Position numbers and translations under genes: made by a program | Notes under the pieces: generated by a model | Seen by the model: the letters and a program-made list of their open reading frames with translations, nothing else | Databases searched by the model: none | What the model was told of the DNA's origin: nothing | Part shown: positions 28,520 through 43,791 of the stretch, in pieces | How the letters are laid out: every line of letters starts with the position of its first letter | Position numbering within the stretch: position 1 is the first letter of the stretch | DNA from: Henricia sp. BOLD:AAB3569 | Taxonomy: Eukaryota; Echinodermata; Asteroidea; Spinulosida; Echinasteridae | Reading direction: 5' to 3' | NCBI GenBank assembly: GCA_037783545.1 | Contig: JBBELK010000375.1 | Span: 930,001 to 994,000, forward strand | DNA: 64,000 nt

Positions 28520-30128
28520 CTGACTGCACATTAATAAATGCACCTGTAACGTAACGTACACCGTACCGTGTACAATGTGCAGGAGTTGATACACATCCGA
28601 AACGTAATACAGCGTACAATGAACAAAGTACTCAAAGTTTCTAGTGCAAAATGAAGAATCTTAAATTACCATTTTTATGTTAAACTAATGCCATTTTTAT
28701 TGATGTGATCTTATCTTTTTCAGAAAATTACACAAATTTATGTACGTCTTTAAGAAGTATGGATTTTCGTGTGATAACATATCATTTTTAAAGAATTAAT
28801 CAATATTGGATAAGATATGTATACAAAACGTCAAATGCATCAATTTTTAGGCATGATTTAATTCCAAGGCAAAATTCCATGACAAAATGTGTTTAAACAA
28901 ATTGTGCAAGATCGGACTTATTTCTGCAAATCGCCGGGGGATAATTCATTAAATATTTTCATTTGTGTAAAAATCTACGGCTTAATTACAAACTGGACAG
29001 CTTGGAATTTTCAACTTTCTTCGATGTATTTTTTTCTCATAAATCTGCTAAAATCCAATCATTAATTAATTAGCTTTTTGCGTGTAAGATTTGCATAATG
29101 CTGGCTGCCTGAATTCCGCACTTCCGAAGCGCGGATCCAGAGGGGAAGGGCGTAGGTCAACGCCCCGCCCCACTCCCCTCCCCCTGCTCTGACTTAAAAA
29201 AAATAAATATATATACACAATAAACAACAATTCTGTTTGTCCTCCTGTCCGCAACTAGCTAATGTAAAAATGACTTGCCACCATCCCAAATTGAAACAAA
29301 AATTGGGGGTTGGAGGGGTGAGAAAGTGGCACGTGTTTCTTATGTAAAGGGGGTGCAAAAAACATCTCCTAATTGTAAATTTATGCACATTCTTAGATTC
29401 TGGTCTGTGATAATTGAGGTCAGCGCTGACTCGAGGAAGCAACTCGAACGCAACGTTTTAGTGTCTCTAGCGCCCTCAATAGTTTATATATTTTGTTCTC
29501 GAATATTATTTATCGCCGCGAACGCGAACCGAAGACACGAAAATCTGAGATATAATCTCGTCCATATCAACACCCAGAAACCCTTCTTTACCGCAGATTG
29601 GAAAATACGGTATGTACATAGTATTCGTAGGACATTAGTTTCCAACAAGAAGAGAAACCAACCGCGAATGACAAAAGCAACTCGCACTTCGCGCTGGTTT
29701 CTACGGCTGGAAATACAACTAACTCACAAGACCACGTGACTTTTCGGAACCAGAATCTGGTTCCGAAAAGTCACGTGACATTGAATTTTTTTAAAATGCT
29801 ACAAAACGGCCAAATTTGACGGCGTCTTTTCAGAATATTTGCTTTTAGAATGTCGATAAGGTTTATAAGAATTTGGCATGAATTGTTTGATGAATAAACA
29901 GGCGATTTTCTGTGCCGGCTGCCCGCAACCATCCCAACTGTTTACCAATGAAATTTGTGTCACGATTCCTTTATTTTGTGTATTTACATGAGGTAGATAT
30001 AGAAAAGAAATGAAGTTTCTGACGTAGAACGGAGTCAGAAATGTTTGGGATTTATTAAGCCTATACTTAGGAGGGTCTAGTATTTTAATTTTACTGGCAC
30101 AAAATTCATCTCTTTTTTGATTTTGTGT
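28520..30128. other. H4-to-H3 spacer, short form
   Basis: No gene. Standard modules without the TTAA MITE; palindrome at 29733-29777. The G/C-rich run near 29150 reads GGGCGTAGGTC instead of GGGGGAGGTC. Confidence 0.78.
29733..29777. repeat. 45-bp unit palindrome, copy 9
   Basis: Perfect, central A. Confidence 0.95.
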
Positions 30129-30144
30129 GGCTCTGAAAAGAACC
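30129..30144 (-). terminator. Histone 3' stem-loop of truncated H3
   Basis: U-G wobble variant, intact. Confidence 0.88.
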
Positions 30145-30171
30145 ATTTGTTATGTTGGGTCTTTTCCCTTT

Positions 30172-30545
<374 letters not shown>

Positions 30546-31442
30546 ATTTAAGCCGTGGTTACACAGCCCGATTTGCTGCTTGTTCATATCCCGATACCGA
30601 TTTTATCGGCCAGCTGGAGTCTGACATGTCAGACTCTGATCGGCCAAAATGAAGTGTTTACACAAACCGATCATGCCAATTTTGTCGGCCGACAATATCG
30701 GTTTGTCCGAATTGTCAATTTTTCACATTTTATTTGAAATATAAATGAACAGAAAACGAAAATTTCAAATTGGAAGATTTTAACTCGAGCATGATTAATT
30801 TCGATGGAACGCGTTCAGTTTTTGCGTTCTACTCTTCTTTTAATATTTTACTTACTGCGCGACAAGTCATCATGAGAAGAAGCGGTGCAACCAATTGTCA
30901 CTTTGCACTTTTAAATATATATTGCTTATTATTTGGGGCGTACCTTAATTGATCTCTGGGAGCTCACGTGATAGCCAATCCCAATCAGTGAGGAACAACT
31001 GCACTACCGTGATTCGAGACCACCAGTTGCAATGGCTTCACAGCTCAATTGATAGGGCGTCTGCACGTTCAGCTGAAGGTCTGTGGTTCGAATCCGAGTT
31101 GCTCTTCACATTGTCCACATTAAATTTGTATCGAAATAATTCACCCTAGCGGTCCCTGGGTCATAGTATGAAAAAAAAATCACTTATTCACACTTAATAA
31201 TTGGGGCAAGCCGGGCAGGGGTTTGGGGCGTATCATAAACTAATTGATCTTTGGGAGGGGTGGTTATTTCTCTGTAGGGCTTGCTAATCTCACGTGGTAG
31301 CCTTTCCTAATCAGTGAGAAACAACCGCATTACCATGATTCTTTAATCTTAGTCCTACTTTAAACAGTCGGGTTTTATTTTATTAATTTACAATGGTGTG
31401 TTTTTGGCATTTTGAAATCAATCTCTTTTTTGATTTTGTGGT
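30546..31442. other. Type B spacer
   Basis: No gene. CCGAT-rich block (30546-30723), AT-rich spacer, tRNA-like sequence with a small insertion (TTGCAATGGC) before it, then the H4 3' flank. Confidence 0.78.
31033..31104 (+). repeat. tRNA-like sequence, copy 4
   Basis: Box B is perfect; box A has GATAGGG. Small changes (CACGTTCAGC) in the anticodon arm. Confidence 0.63.
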
Positions 31443-31458
31443 GGCTCTGAAAAGAGCC
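31443..31458 (-). terminator. Histone 3' stem-loop of H4
   Basis: Canonical hairpin. Confidence 0.95.
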
Positions 31459-31491
31459 GGTTGTATTTTGGGGGTGTTGACTGCTGCTCGT

Positions 31492-31881
<390 letters not shown>

Positions 31882-32350
31882 TCATGAAGCTGTATTGGGG
31901 ACGCGAGAGTAACCACAGCGCATGAAGGCGGAGTTAGCACTATTAGCAGTTGTATGGTGGGCCGTGTGCAAAAGGCTAAACAAAGCAAGCTGGCACTCAT
32001 TGGCTGACTGCAGATTAATAAATGCACCTGTAACGTAACGTACACCGTACCGTGTACAATGTGCAGGCGTTGATACACATCCGAAACGTAATACAGCGTA
32101 CAATGAACAAAGTACTCAAAGTTTCTAGTGCAAAATGAAGAATCTTAAATTACCATTTTTATGTTAAAGTAATGCCATTTTTATTGATGTGATCTTATCT
32201 TTTTCAGAAAATTACACGAATTTATGTACATCTTTAAGAAGTAGGGATTTTCGTGTGATAAAAAAAATCATTTTTAAAGAATTAATCAATATTGGATAAA
32301 GATATATGTATACAAAACGTCAAATGCATCCATCTTTAGACATGATTTAA

Positions 32351-32710
32351 AGGAGCGTGACCAGAGTTTCTGGAAAATAGTTTTCGATGTAACTTACCAA
32401 TATTATCAAGTAACTCCCATACACACCTCCCATGTCCCAAAAACCCGAAAACATTCGCAATTTCCAGTAAAAAAAATTAACAAAACTATCGAGTCGGCTT
32501 TCAGCGGATAAACGTTGATACTGGAAAATTAGTTTACAAATAATCGGTGGATTTTCGACGATATCCTCGGAAATATGCGGCCTAGAAGCGCGGGAGTTTC
32601 AGTTTCGTAATCAGAAAAATATAACGGATGTTATGATATAAAAATCTCATGACCCATAAGGTAAGTCCCGGGGAGTTATGGGTAAAAAAAAGTGATCTGG
32701 TCACACTCCT
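32351..32710. mobile_element. TTAA-flanked MITE, copy 3
   Basis: Same site as copies 1 and 2. Its right end (CTGGTCACACTCCT) pairs better with the left end (AGGAGCGTGACCAG) than in copies 1 and 2, so it preserves the older terminal repeat. Flanking TTAA at 32347-32350 and 32711-32714. Confidence 0.86.
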
Positions 32711-33584
32711 TTAATTCCAAGGCAAAATTCCATGACAAAATGTGTTTAAACAAATTGTGCAAGATCGGACTTATTTTTGCAAATCGCCGGGGGATAATTC
32801 ATTAAATATTTTCATTTGTGTAAAAATCTACGGCTTAATTACAAACTGGACAGCTTGGAATTTTCAACTTTCTTCGATGTATTTTTTCTCTCATAAATCT
32901 GCTAAAATCCAATCATTAATTAATTAGCTTTTTGCGTGTAAGATTTGCATAATGCTGGCTGCCTGAATTCCGCACTTTCGAAGCGCGGATCCAGAGGGGA
33001 AGGGGGGAGGTCAACGCCCCGCCCCACCCCCTGCTCCGACTCAAAAAAATAAATATATATACACAATAAACAACAATTCTGTTTGTCCTCCTGTCCGCAA
33101 CTAGCTAATATAAAAAAGACTTGCCACCATCCCAAATTGAAACAAAAATTGGGGGTTGGAGGGGGAAGGGGGTGAGAAAGTGGCACGTGTTTCTTATGTA
33201 AAGTGGGTGCAAAAAGCATCTCTTAATTGTAAATTTATGCACATTCTTAGATTCTGGTCTGTGATAATTGAGGTCAGCGCTGACTCGAGGAAGCAACTCG
33301 AACGCAACATTTTAGTGTCTTTAGCGCCCTCCATAGTTATATATTTTTTCTCGAATATTATTTATCGCCGCGAACGCGAACCGAAGACACGAAAATCTGA
33401 GATATAATCTCGTCCATATCAACACCCAGAAACCCTTCTTTACCGCAGATTGGAAAATACGGTATGTACATAGTATTCGTAGGACATTAGTTTCCAACAA
33501 GAAGAGAAACCAACCGCGAATGACAAAAGCAACTCGCACTTCGCGCTGGTTTCTACGGCTGGAAATACAACTAACTCACAAGAC

Positions 33585-33629
33585 CACGTGACTTTTCGGA
33601 ACCAGAATCTGGTTCCGAAAAGTCACGTG
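33585..33629. repeat. 45-bp unit palindrome, copy 10
   Basis: Perfect, central A. Confidence 0.95.
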
Positions 33630-33948
33630 ACATTGATTTTTTTAAAATGCTACAAAAAGGTCAAATTTGACGGCGTCTTTTCAGAATATATGCTTTTAGA
33701 ATGTCGATAACGTTTATAAGAATTTGGCATAAATTGTTTGATGAATAAACAGTCGATTTTCGGTGCCGGTTGCCCGCAACCATCCCAAATGTTCACCAAT
33801 GAAATTTGTGTCAGAGCGATTCCTTTATTTGGTGTATTTACATGAGGTAGTATAGAAAAGAAATAATGAAGTTTCTGACGTAGGAACGGAGTCAGAAATG
33901 TTTGGGATTTATTAAGCCTATATACTTAGGAGGGTCTAGTATTTTATT

Positions 33949-33984
33949 TAGCTGAAGGTCTGTGGTTCGAATCCGAGTTGCTCT
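33949..33984 (+). repeat. tRNA-like sequence, 3' half only
   Basis: Only AGCTGAAGGTCTG and box B GGTTCGAATCC remain; the box A half was lost at the H3 deletion junction. Confidence 0.7.
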
Positions 33985-34322
33985 TCACATTGTCCACATT
34001 AAATTTGTATCGAATTAATTCACCCTAGCGGTCCCTGGGTCATAATCTCTAAAAAATAATCACTTATTCATACTTAATAATTGGGGCAAGCCGGGCAGGG
34101 GTTTGGGGCGTATCATAAACTAATTGATCTCTGGGAGGGGTGGTTATTTCTCTGTAGGGCTTGCTAATCTCACGTGGTAGCCATTCCTAATCAGTGAGAA
34201 ACAACCGCATTACCATGATTCTTAATCTTAGTCCTACTTTAAACAGTCGGGTTTTATTTTATTAATTTACAATGGTCTGTTTTTGGCATTTTGAAAATCA
34301 ATCTCTTTTTTGATTTTGTGGT

Positions 34323-34338
34323 GGCTCTGAAAAGAGCC
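34323..34338 (-). terminator. Histone 3' stem-loop of H4
   Basis: Canonical hairpin. Confidence 0.95.
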
Positions 34339-34371
34339 GGTTGTATTTTGGGGGTGTTGACTGCTGCTCGT

Positions 34372-34761
<390 letters not shown>

Positions 34762-34869
34762 TCATGAAGCTGTATTGGGGACGCGAGAGTAACCACAGCG
34801 CATGAAGGCGGAGTTAGCACTATTAGCAGTTGTATGGTGGGCCGTGTGCAAAAGGCTAAACAAAGCAAG

Positions 34870-34900
34870 CTGGCACTCATAATGACTCATTGGCTGACTG
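34870..34900 (-). promoter_or_regulatory. H4 distal CCAAT box with added TGACTCA
   Basis: ACTCATAATGACTCATTGG instead of ACTCATTGG in the other copies. The extra bases look like a slipped duplication of ACTCAT plus AATG. The CCAAT box itself is preserved. Confidence 0.6.
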
Positions 34901-35866
34901 CAGATTAATAAATGCACCTGTAACGTAACGTACACCGTACCGTGTACAATGTGCAGGAGTTGATACACATCCGAAACGTAATACAGCGTACAATGAACAA
35001 AGTACTCAAAGTTTCTAGTGCAAAATGAAGAATCTTAAATTACAATTTTTATGTTAAACTAATGCCATTTTTATTGATGTGATTTTTTTCTTTTTCAGAA
35101 AATTACACAAATTTATGTACATTTTTAAGAAGTAGGGATTTTCGTATGATAAAATATAATTTTTAAAGAATTAATCAATATTGGATAAAGATATATGTAT
35201 AGAAAACGTCAAATGCATCAATTTTTAGACATGATTTAATTCCAAGGCAAAATTCCATGACAAAATGTGTTTAAACAAATTGTGCAAGATCGGACTTATT
35301 TCTGCAAATCGCCGGGGGATAATTCATTAAATATTTTCATTTGTGTAAAAATCTACGGCTTAATTGAATGGAATTGAATTGGAATTTTCAACTTTCTTCG
35401 ATGTATTTTTTTCTCATAAATCGGCTAAAATCCAATCATTAACTAATTAGCTTTTTGCGTGTAAGATTTGCATAATGCTGGCTGCCTGAATTCCGCACTT
35501 TCGAAGCGCGGATCCAGAGGGGAAGGGTGGGGGAGGTCAACGCCCCGCCCCACGCCCCTCCCCCTGCTCTGACTCAAAAACATATATATATACACAATAA
35601 ACAACAATTCTGTTTGTCCTCCTGTCCGCAACTAGCTAATGTAAAAATGACTTGCCACCATCCCAAATTGAAACAAAAATTGGGGGTTGGAGGGGGAAGG
35701 GGGTGAGAAAGTGGCACGTGTTTCTTATGTAAAGTGGGTGCAAAAAGCATTTCCTAATTGTAAATTTATGCACATTCTTAGATTCTGGTCTGTGATAATT
35801 GAGGTCAGCGCTGACTCGAGGAAGCAACTCGAACGCAACGTTGTAGTCTCTTTAGCGCCCTCAATA

Positions 35867-37952
35867 GACCCTTTCAAACTCGTAAAACGCGGTGAATTTG
35901 TGTTTTTGACACAAAATAACAACTGGTAATATAGAGTTCAGATACAGATTCAACCTACTGAGTATCTGTATGGGGCTTACATGGGCGTCTAGGGGTGGAA
36001 ATTTTGAGATAACTGTCGAAAATCTGTGGTTACGGTATTGCGTGAAGCCGTTTGTGCATTGGCGTGCCAGTCATGGGTAGCGAGTCCCATGACTGGCAAC
36101 GCCATGCACGCTAGGCTTCACGCAATACCGTATCCACATATTTTCGACAGTTATCTAAAAAATTCCACCCCTAGACGCCCGTATAACCTCAAAACAGATA
36201 TACAGTAGGTTGAATCTGTATCTGAGCTTTATATTACCAGTTAGAAGCAATATTTTCCTTGTTCTGCTGCCCAAAGAGTGATCCATTGTGATTTCCAGTA
36301 GTTTATCAATGAAGCCTTGGTTTCAAGAGAACTGCATTAAATAATAAAAAGAAATTAACAAAAATGTCTGTCCCTCTCTTCTCTCAGTACTAGCCATGCT
36401 AGTGCACTTATGAGAATGGCTATTTAAACAAATAATTTTTTTTTTTTTTTAAATCTTCAGTTTTTCTCACAGCTAAATTTGGTTTTTAAAAAATCAAATA
36501 TGCACTTACCCCTACTGATGTTTGATACTGAAGGACAAGGAAATGACTCATCAAGTATTGGTATAAGTGTATATTTGATGGGAAACAAACTCCATATTTG
36601 TGAATATGAGAAAATTGTAACATTTTGCATAACATTTGGGAAGTTGATCAGATTTTCTTTAAAATGACTCATCTATAAGCATTGGAATAGGCAGATTCTC
36701 GTACGTAATTTTGTACACAAGTCAATGGGTTAACGGAGTTCTTGGCCGCTTCAAACTCGTAAAACGCGGTGAATTTCTGTTTTTAACACAAAATAATAAC
36801 TGGTAATATAAAGCTCAGATACAGATTCAACCTACTGTATATCTGTTTTGAGGTTATACAGGCGTATAGGGGTGGAATTTTTGAGATAACTGTCGAAAAT
36901 CTGCGGTTACGGTATTGCGAAGCCGAGCGTGCATGGCGTTGCCAGTCATGGGACTCACTACCCATGACTCGCGACGCCATCGACGAGAATCTGCCTATTC
37001 CAATGCTTATAGATGAGTCATTTTAAAGAAAATCTTATCAACTTCCCAACTATTACCGAAAAATGTTATGCAAAATGTTACAATTTTCTCATATTCACAA
37101 ATATGGAGTTTCCCATCAAATTTACACTTATACCAATACTTGATGAGTCATTTCCTTGTCCTTCAGTATCAAACATTAGTAGGCCTAAGTGCATATTTGA
37201 TTTTTTTAAAACCAAATTTAGCTGTGAGAAAAACTGAAGATTTTAAAAGAAAATTAAATTTATTTGTTTAAATAGCCATTCTCATAAGTGCACTATAGCA
37301 TGGCTAGTACTGAGAGAAGAGAGGGACAGAAATTTTTGTTAATTTCTTTTTATTATTTAATGCAGTTCTCTTGAAACCAAGGCTTCACTGATAAACTACT
37401 GGAAATCATAATGGATCACTCTTTGGGCATGGGCAGCAGAACAAGGAAAATATTGCTTCTAACTGGTAATATAAAGCTCAGATACAGATTCAACCTACTG
37501 TATATCTGATTTGAGGTTATACGGGCGTCTAGGGGTGGAATTTTTTAGATAACTGTCGAAAATATGTGGTTACGGTATTGCGTGAAGCCTAGCGTGCATG
37601 GCGTTGCCAGTCATGGGACTCGCTACCCATGACTGGCACGCCAATGCACGCACGGCTTCACGCAATACCGTAACCACAGATTTTCGACAGTTATCTCAAA
37701 ATTTCCACCCCTAGACGCCCATGTAAGCCACATACAGATACTCAGTAGGTTGAATCTGTATCTGAACTCTATATTACCAGTTGTTATTTTGTGTCAAAAA
37801 CACAAATTCACCGCGTTTTACGAGTTTGAAACGGCCAAAGGCGTTACTCGCCATATGAACACGTGTACGTAAAATCGACTCAATTCACTTCCGCCTACCA
37901 CGTCCGTTATGCACATGCGTGCATAAAATTTGAATTTATTAGTGAAAGGGTC
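35867..37952. mobile_element. Nested foldback element, 2.1 kb
   Basis: Ends GACCCTTTCA and TGAAAGGGTC, inserted in the spacer between CCCTCAATA and TATAGTTATATTT. Inside are two terminal modules, each a long imperfect hairpin (about 35871-36245 and 37455-37835, with CGCAATACCGTA and CCAGTCATGGG motifs). They are followed by inverted arms (about 36245-36700 and 36985-37450) and a central partial third copy of the hairpin module (about 36750-36975). A TA target fits Tc1/mariner-type mobility, but flanking bases are ambiguous. No transposase frame. Confidence 0.85.
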
Positions 37953-38209
37953 TATAGTTATATTTTTTTCTCGAATATTATTTATCGCCGCGAACGCGAA
38001 CCGAAGACACGAAAATCTGAGATATAATCTCGTCCATATCAACACCCAGAAACCCTTCTTTACCGCAGATTGGAAAATACGGTATGTACATAGTATTCGT
38101 AGGACATTAGTTTCCAACAAGAAGAGAAACCAACCGCGAATGACAAAAGCAACTCGCACTTCGCGCTGGTTTCTACGGCTGGAAATACATATATTTAAAC
38201 TCACAAGAC

Positions 38210-38254
38210 CACGTGACTTTTCGGAACCAGAATCTGGTTCCGAAAAGTCACGTG
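38210..38254. repeat. 45-bp unit palindrome, copy 11
   Basis: Perfect, central A. The left flank has ATATTTAAACTCAC in place of CAACTAACTCAC. Confidence 0.95.
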
Positions 38255-38607
38255 ACATTGAATTGTTTTAAAATGCTACAAAACGGCCAAATTTGACGGC
38301 GTCTTTTCAGAATATATGCTTTTAGAATGTCAATAAGGTTGATAAGAATTTGGCATAAATTGTTTGATGAATAAACAGGCGATTTTCCGTGCCGGCTGCC
38401 CCCCGCATCCATCCCAAATGTTCACCAATGAAATTTGTGTCACGATTCCTCTATTTGGTGTATTTACATGAGGTAGATATAGAAAAGGAATGAAGTTTCT
38501 GACGTAGGAACGGAGTCAGAAATGTTAGGGATTTATTAAGCCTACTTTGGAGGGTCTAGTATTTTAATTTTACTGGCACAAAATTCATCTCTTTTTTGAT
38601 ATTGTGT

Positions 38608-38623
38608 GGCTCTGAAAAGAGCC
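38608..38623 (-). terminator. Histone 3' stem-loop of H3, fully paired
   Basis: GGCTCTTTTCAGAGCC: unlike most H3 copies here, the third pair is C-G. Same in the H3 at 43835. Confidence 0.93.
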
Positions 38624-38650
38624 TGTTGTTTTGTTGGGTTGTGTCCCTTT

Positions 38651-39136
<486 letters not shown>

Positions 39137-40024
39137 TCATCAGATTAACCAGTCATTTTCATTGGTTCCCGCGAACGCGCACTGTGATTGGACCACACAA
39201 AGTTCAGCCATTGGTTGTTTTTTTCTGCAACATGATTGGCTCGCTTTTTCTCAACGTTCGTGATCGTCTGCGCTGCTGCCATGTACACTGAACAAAATTA
39301 TAAACGCCCCATGTGACACTTTGAAACTTTTATTAGCCTTAGGGGTTGCAAAATATATTAAATTAATGTTACATAAATAATTTACATGGGGCGTTTATAT
39401 TTTTGCTCAGTGTACATACACCGTATCCTCGGGTTACCATATTTCGCGCACATAAGCCTTGTCACTGTTTTGATCACAATAAAGAAACCAAAAAGAACCT
39501 TTTGGCTCATTTGTCGGATTCCTTATGTCCAACTCTACCTGGGAGTAAAATTACTTATTGAGAAATCCTTAATTTTTCACATTTGCATGCAAATTGGAAG
39601 ATGATGTTACAAACAACTTTCAAGAAAAATTTGACGTCAGTGCGTGATTTTGTCGAGAAGATACGCCGAGGAAAGCGAATTTAGGTTTCTGCAGGATACA
39701 CGTAGGCCTATACTGTTTGTATTTATGCGCGCGATGTACACTCGCCGTACACAAACAAAAGCCACGGGTGAAAATTCCCAGGGGAAAATCGCAAGTTATT
39801 CAAAAATGTACTAACTAAATAAACAGACCGAATTTTTTTAAAAATTAAGGCCCTGCATATACAATGATATATGTCAAACCCTATGCACACATGTTCTTGT
39901 TTACCGTATTGTTCAGCTCTGCTGCTATTAATATTGATATTTTCCAATACATGTATAGGCCTAGCTGTATAGTCTATAATTATTTATATAATTTGTCAAT
40001 TTTGTATTTTCCTTCAGAGGGTCA

Positions 40025-40557
40025 CAAACTCACAATTACAATTAGCTATCGATTCAAATGTTTTAATAAATAATATGCTTTACACAGCCCGATTTTTGGA
40101 AGTCGGCCGTTTTTATTTGGTCGACAGATTTTTTTGCCGATTTTGAGAAATACATGTATAGTGTTTACCAAATCGAATTATTGAATTCAGGAGGTCGACT
40201 TTGCGACATAAATCATCTCACCAAGTCGACAAAGCCCACGTTGTCAGTCAACTTTGTAAGATAAATTATATCGGTACCTAAACAAGTACGATGGCATCCA
40301 CAGAGCGCCGTAGTCATCGGGAAACTCTGCGTAAGTTTGTCGGCCGACGTAATCGGTATCACATTTAAGCCGTGGTTACACAGCCCGATTTGCTGGTTGT
40401 ACATATCCCGATACCGATTTTATCGGCCAGCTGGAGTCTGACATGTCAGACTCTGATCGGCCCCTGATGTTGTCGGTCGATCGGCCAAAATGAAGCGTTT
40501 ACACAGACCGATCATGCCAATTTTGTCGGTCGACAATATCGGTTTGTCCTAATTGTC
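40025..40557. repeat. Long form of the CCGAT-rich block, second copy
   Basis: Same order as 19048-19560, with an added GGCCCCTGATGTTGTCGG piece near 40458 shared with the block at 205-365. Confidence 0.65.
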
Positions 40558-40863
40558 ATTTTTTCACATTTTATTTGAAATATAAATGAAAACGAAAATT
40601 ACAAATTGGAAGATTTTAAATCGAGCATGATTAATTTCGATGGAACGCGTTCAGTTTTTGCGTTCTACTCTTCTTTTAATATTTTACTTACTGCGCGACA
40701 AGTCATCATGAGAAGAAGCGGTGCAACCAATTGTCACTTTGCACTTTTAAATATATATTGCTTATTATTTGGGGCGTACCTTAATTGATCTCTGGGAGCT
40801 CACATGATAGCCAATCCCAATCAGTGAGGAACAACTGCACTACCGTGATTCGAGACCACCAGT

Positions 40864-40934
40864 TGGCTTCACAGCTCAATTGTAGGGCGTCTGCACGTTT
40901 AGCTAAAGGTCTGTGGTTCGAATCCGAGTTGCTC
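40864..40934 (+). repeat. tRNA-like sequence, copy 6
   Basis: One base missing in box A (AATTGTAGGGCG) and AGCTAAAGG in the arm; box B intact. Confidence 0.62.
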
Positions 40935-41248
40935 TTCACATTGTCCACATTAAATTTGTATCGAATTAATTCACCCTAGCGGTCCCTGGGTCATAATCCC
41001 TAAAAAATAATCACTTATTCATACTTAATAATTAAGGCAAGCCGGGCAGGGGTTTGGGGCGTATCATAAACTAATTGATCTCTGGGAGGGATGGTTATTT
41101 CTCTGTAGGGCTTGCTAATCTCACGTGGTAGCCAATCCTAATCAGTGAGAAACAACCGCATTACCATGATTCTTAATCTTAGTCCTACTTTAAACAGTCG
41201 GGTTTTATTTTATTAATTTACAATGGTCTGTTTTTGGCATTTTGAAAA

Positions 41249-41701
<453 letters not shown>

Positions 41702-42161
41702 TTATGAAGCTGTATTGGGGACGCGAGAGTAACCACAGCGCATGAAGGCGGAGTTAGCACTATTAGCAGTTGTATGGTGGGCCGTGTGCAAAAGGCTAAA
41801 CAAAGCAAGCTGGCACTCATTGGCTGACTGCAGATTAATAAATGCACCTGTAACGTAACGTACACCGTACCGTGTACAATGTGCAGGAGTTGATACACAT
41901 CCGAAACGTAATACAGCGTACAATGAACAAAGTACTCAAAGTTTCTAGTGCAAAATGAAGAATCTTAAATTACCATTTTTATGTTAAAGTAATGCCATTT
42001 TTATTGATGTGATCTTATCTTTTTCAGAAAATTACACGAATTTATGTACATCTTTAAGAACTAGGGATTTTCGTGTGATAAAATATCATTTTTAAAGAAT
42101 TAATCAATATTGGATAAAGATATATGTATAGAAAACGTCAAATGCATCCATTTTTAGACAC

Positions 42162-42529
42162 GGGGGGTACCGTGGCCGAGCGGTTTAGGTCATTGACTCG
42201 CAATCATAGGTGAAAACTTGGAGTTGCAGGTTCGAACCTCCCCACGGCTACGGTACCTGTGCCCTTGGGCAAGGCACTCAACCACACTTGCTCCATCCTT
42301 CGGAAGGGATGTAAAGCCGTTGGTCCAGTGTGTTAGGTAATTTGGAAACGCACTCTAAAGATCCCAGAGCATTCTTTCGTGAAGAGCAAGGGGGATCATC
42401 CCCGGTGTCTCTGGCCATTTATAATTATAATTCTTCATGGGTTTCCTCACGCTTGCGAGTGACAGTACAATGAGCACTATTGAGGAATCCTTGATATGAA
42501 TACCAGAAAGAAATAATAATAATAATAAT
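42162..42529 (+). mobile_element. tRNA-derived SINE, copy 1
   Basis: The head is a class II tRNA-like sequence (GTGGCCGAGCGGTTTAGG as box A region, GGTTCGAACCT as box B, long variable arm; nearest to Ser/Leu tRNA). The body has CCTTGGGCAAGGCACTCAAC and GGGATGTAAAGCCGTTGG. The tail is an (AAT)n run. The insertion lies at TTTTTAGACA / TGATTTAATTCC, with at most 3 bp of duplication visible. Confidence 0.9.
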
Positions 42530-43392
42530 GATTTAATTCCAAGGCAAAATTCCATGACAAAATGTGTTTAAACAAATTGTGCAAGATCGGACTTATTTTT
42601 GCAAATCGCCGGGGGATAATTCATTAAATATTTTCATTTGTGTAAAAATCTACGGCTTAATTACAAACTGGACAGCTTGGAATTTTCAACTTTCTTCGAT
42701 GTATTTTTTTCTCATAAATCTGCTAAAATCCAATCATTAATTAATTAGCTTTTTGCGTAATGCTGGCTGCCTGAATTCCGCACTTTCGAAGCGCGCATCC
42801 AGAGGGGAAGGGGGGAGCTCAACGCCCCGCCCCACCCCCTGCTCTGACTCAAAAAAATAAATATATATACACAATAAACAACAATTCTGTTTGTCCTCCT
42901 GTCCACAACTAGCTATTATAAAAAAGACTTTCCACCATCCCAAATTGAAACAAAAATTGGGGGTTGGAGGGGGAAGGGGGTGAGAAAGTGGCACGTGTTT
43001 CTTGTGTAAAGTGGGTGCAAAAAGCATCTCCTAATTGTAAATTTATGCACATTCTTAGATTCTGGTCTGTGATAATTGAGGTCAGCGCTGACTCGAGGAA
43101 GCAACTCGAACGCAACGTTTTAGTGTCTTTAGCGCCCTCCATAGTTATATATTTTTTCTCGAATATTATTTATCGCCGCGAACGCGAACCGAAGACACGA
43201 AAATCTGAGATACAGTCTCGTCCATATCAACACCCAGAAACCCTTCTTTACCGCAGATTGGAAAATACGGTATGTACATATTATTCGTAGGACATTAGTT
43301 TCCAACAAGAAGAGAAACCTACCGCGAATGACAAAAGCAACTCGCAATTCGCGCTGGTTTCTACGGCTGGAAATACAACTAACTCACAAGAC

Positions 43393-43437
43393 CACGTGAC
43401 TTTTCGGAACCAGAATCTGGTTCCGAAAAGTCACGTG
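43393..43437. repeat. 45-bp unit palindrome, copy 12
   Basis: Perfect, central A. Confidence 0.95.
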
Positions 43438-43791
43438 ACATTGAATTTTTTTTAAATGCCACAAAACGGCCAAATTTGACGGCGTCTTTTCAGAATATAT
43501 GCTTTTAGAATGTCGATAAGGTTTATAAGAATTTGGCATAAATTGTTTGATGAATAAACAGGCGATTTTCCGTGCCGGCTGCCCGCAACCATCCCAAATG
43601 TTCACCAATTAAATTTGTGTCACGATTCCTTTATTTGGTGTATTTACATGAGGTAGATATAGAAAAGAAATTAACTTTCTGACGTAGGAACGGAGTCAGA
43701 AATGTTTGGGATTTATTAAGCCTATATACTTAGTAGGGTCTAGTATTTTAATTTTACTGCCACAAAATTCATCTCTTTTTTGATTTTGTGT

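Larger units (their letters stand above)
32000..33948. other. H4-to-H3 spacer, long form, ending in an H3 scar
   Basis: No gene. Contains the TTAA MITE (32351-32710) and the palindrome (33585-33629). The H3 downstream region runs to TCTAGTATTTTA and then, at about 33948, joins the middle of a tRNA-like sequence. The H3 gene and its promoter are deleted. Confidence 0.82.
34910..38607. other. H4-to-H3 spacer carrying a 2.1-kb foldback element
   Basis: No gene. Short-form spacer to 35866, nested foldback element 35867-37952, then the remainder of the spacer with the palindrome at 38210-38254. Confidence 0.82.
41830..43791. other. H4-to-H3 spacer with SINE
   Basis: No gene. Contains the tRNA-derived SINE (42162-42529) at the MITE site region, then standard modules and the palindrome at 43393-43437. 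Confidence 0.82.

Noticed and set aside
42162..42260. A tRNA-Ser or tRNA-Leu gene
   Set aside because: The continuous body, the (AAT)n tail and the presence of two copies in array spacers show a SINE.
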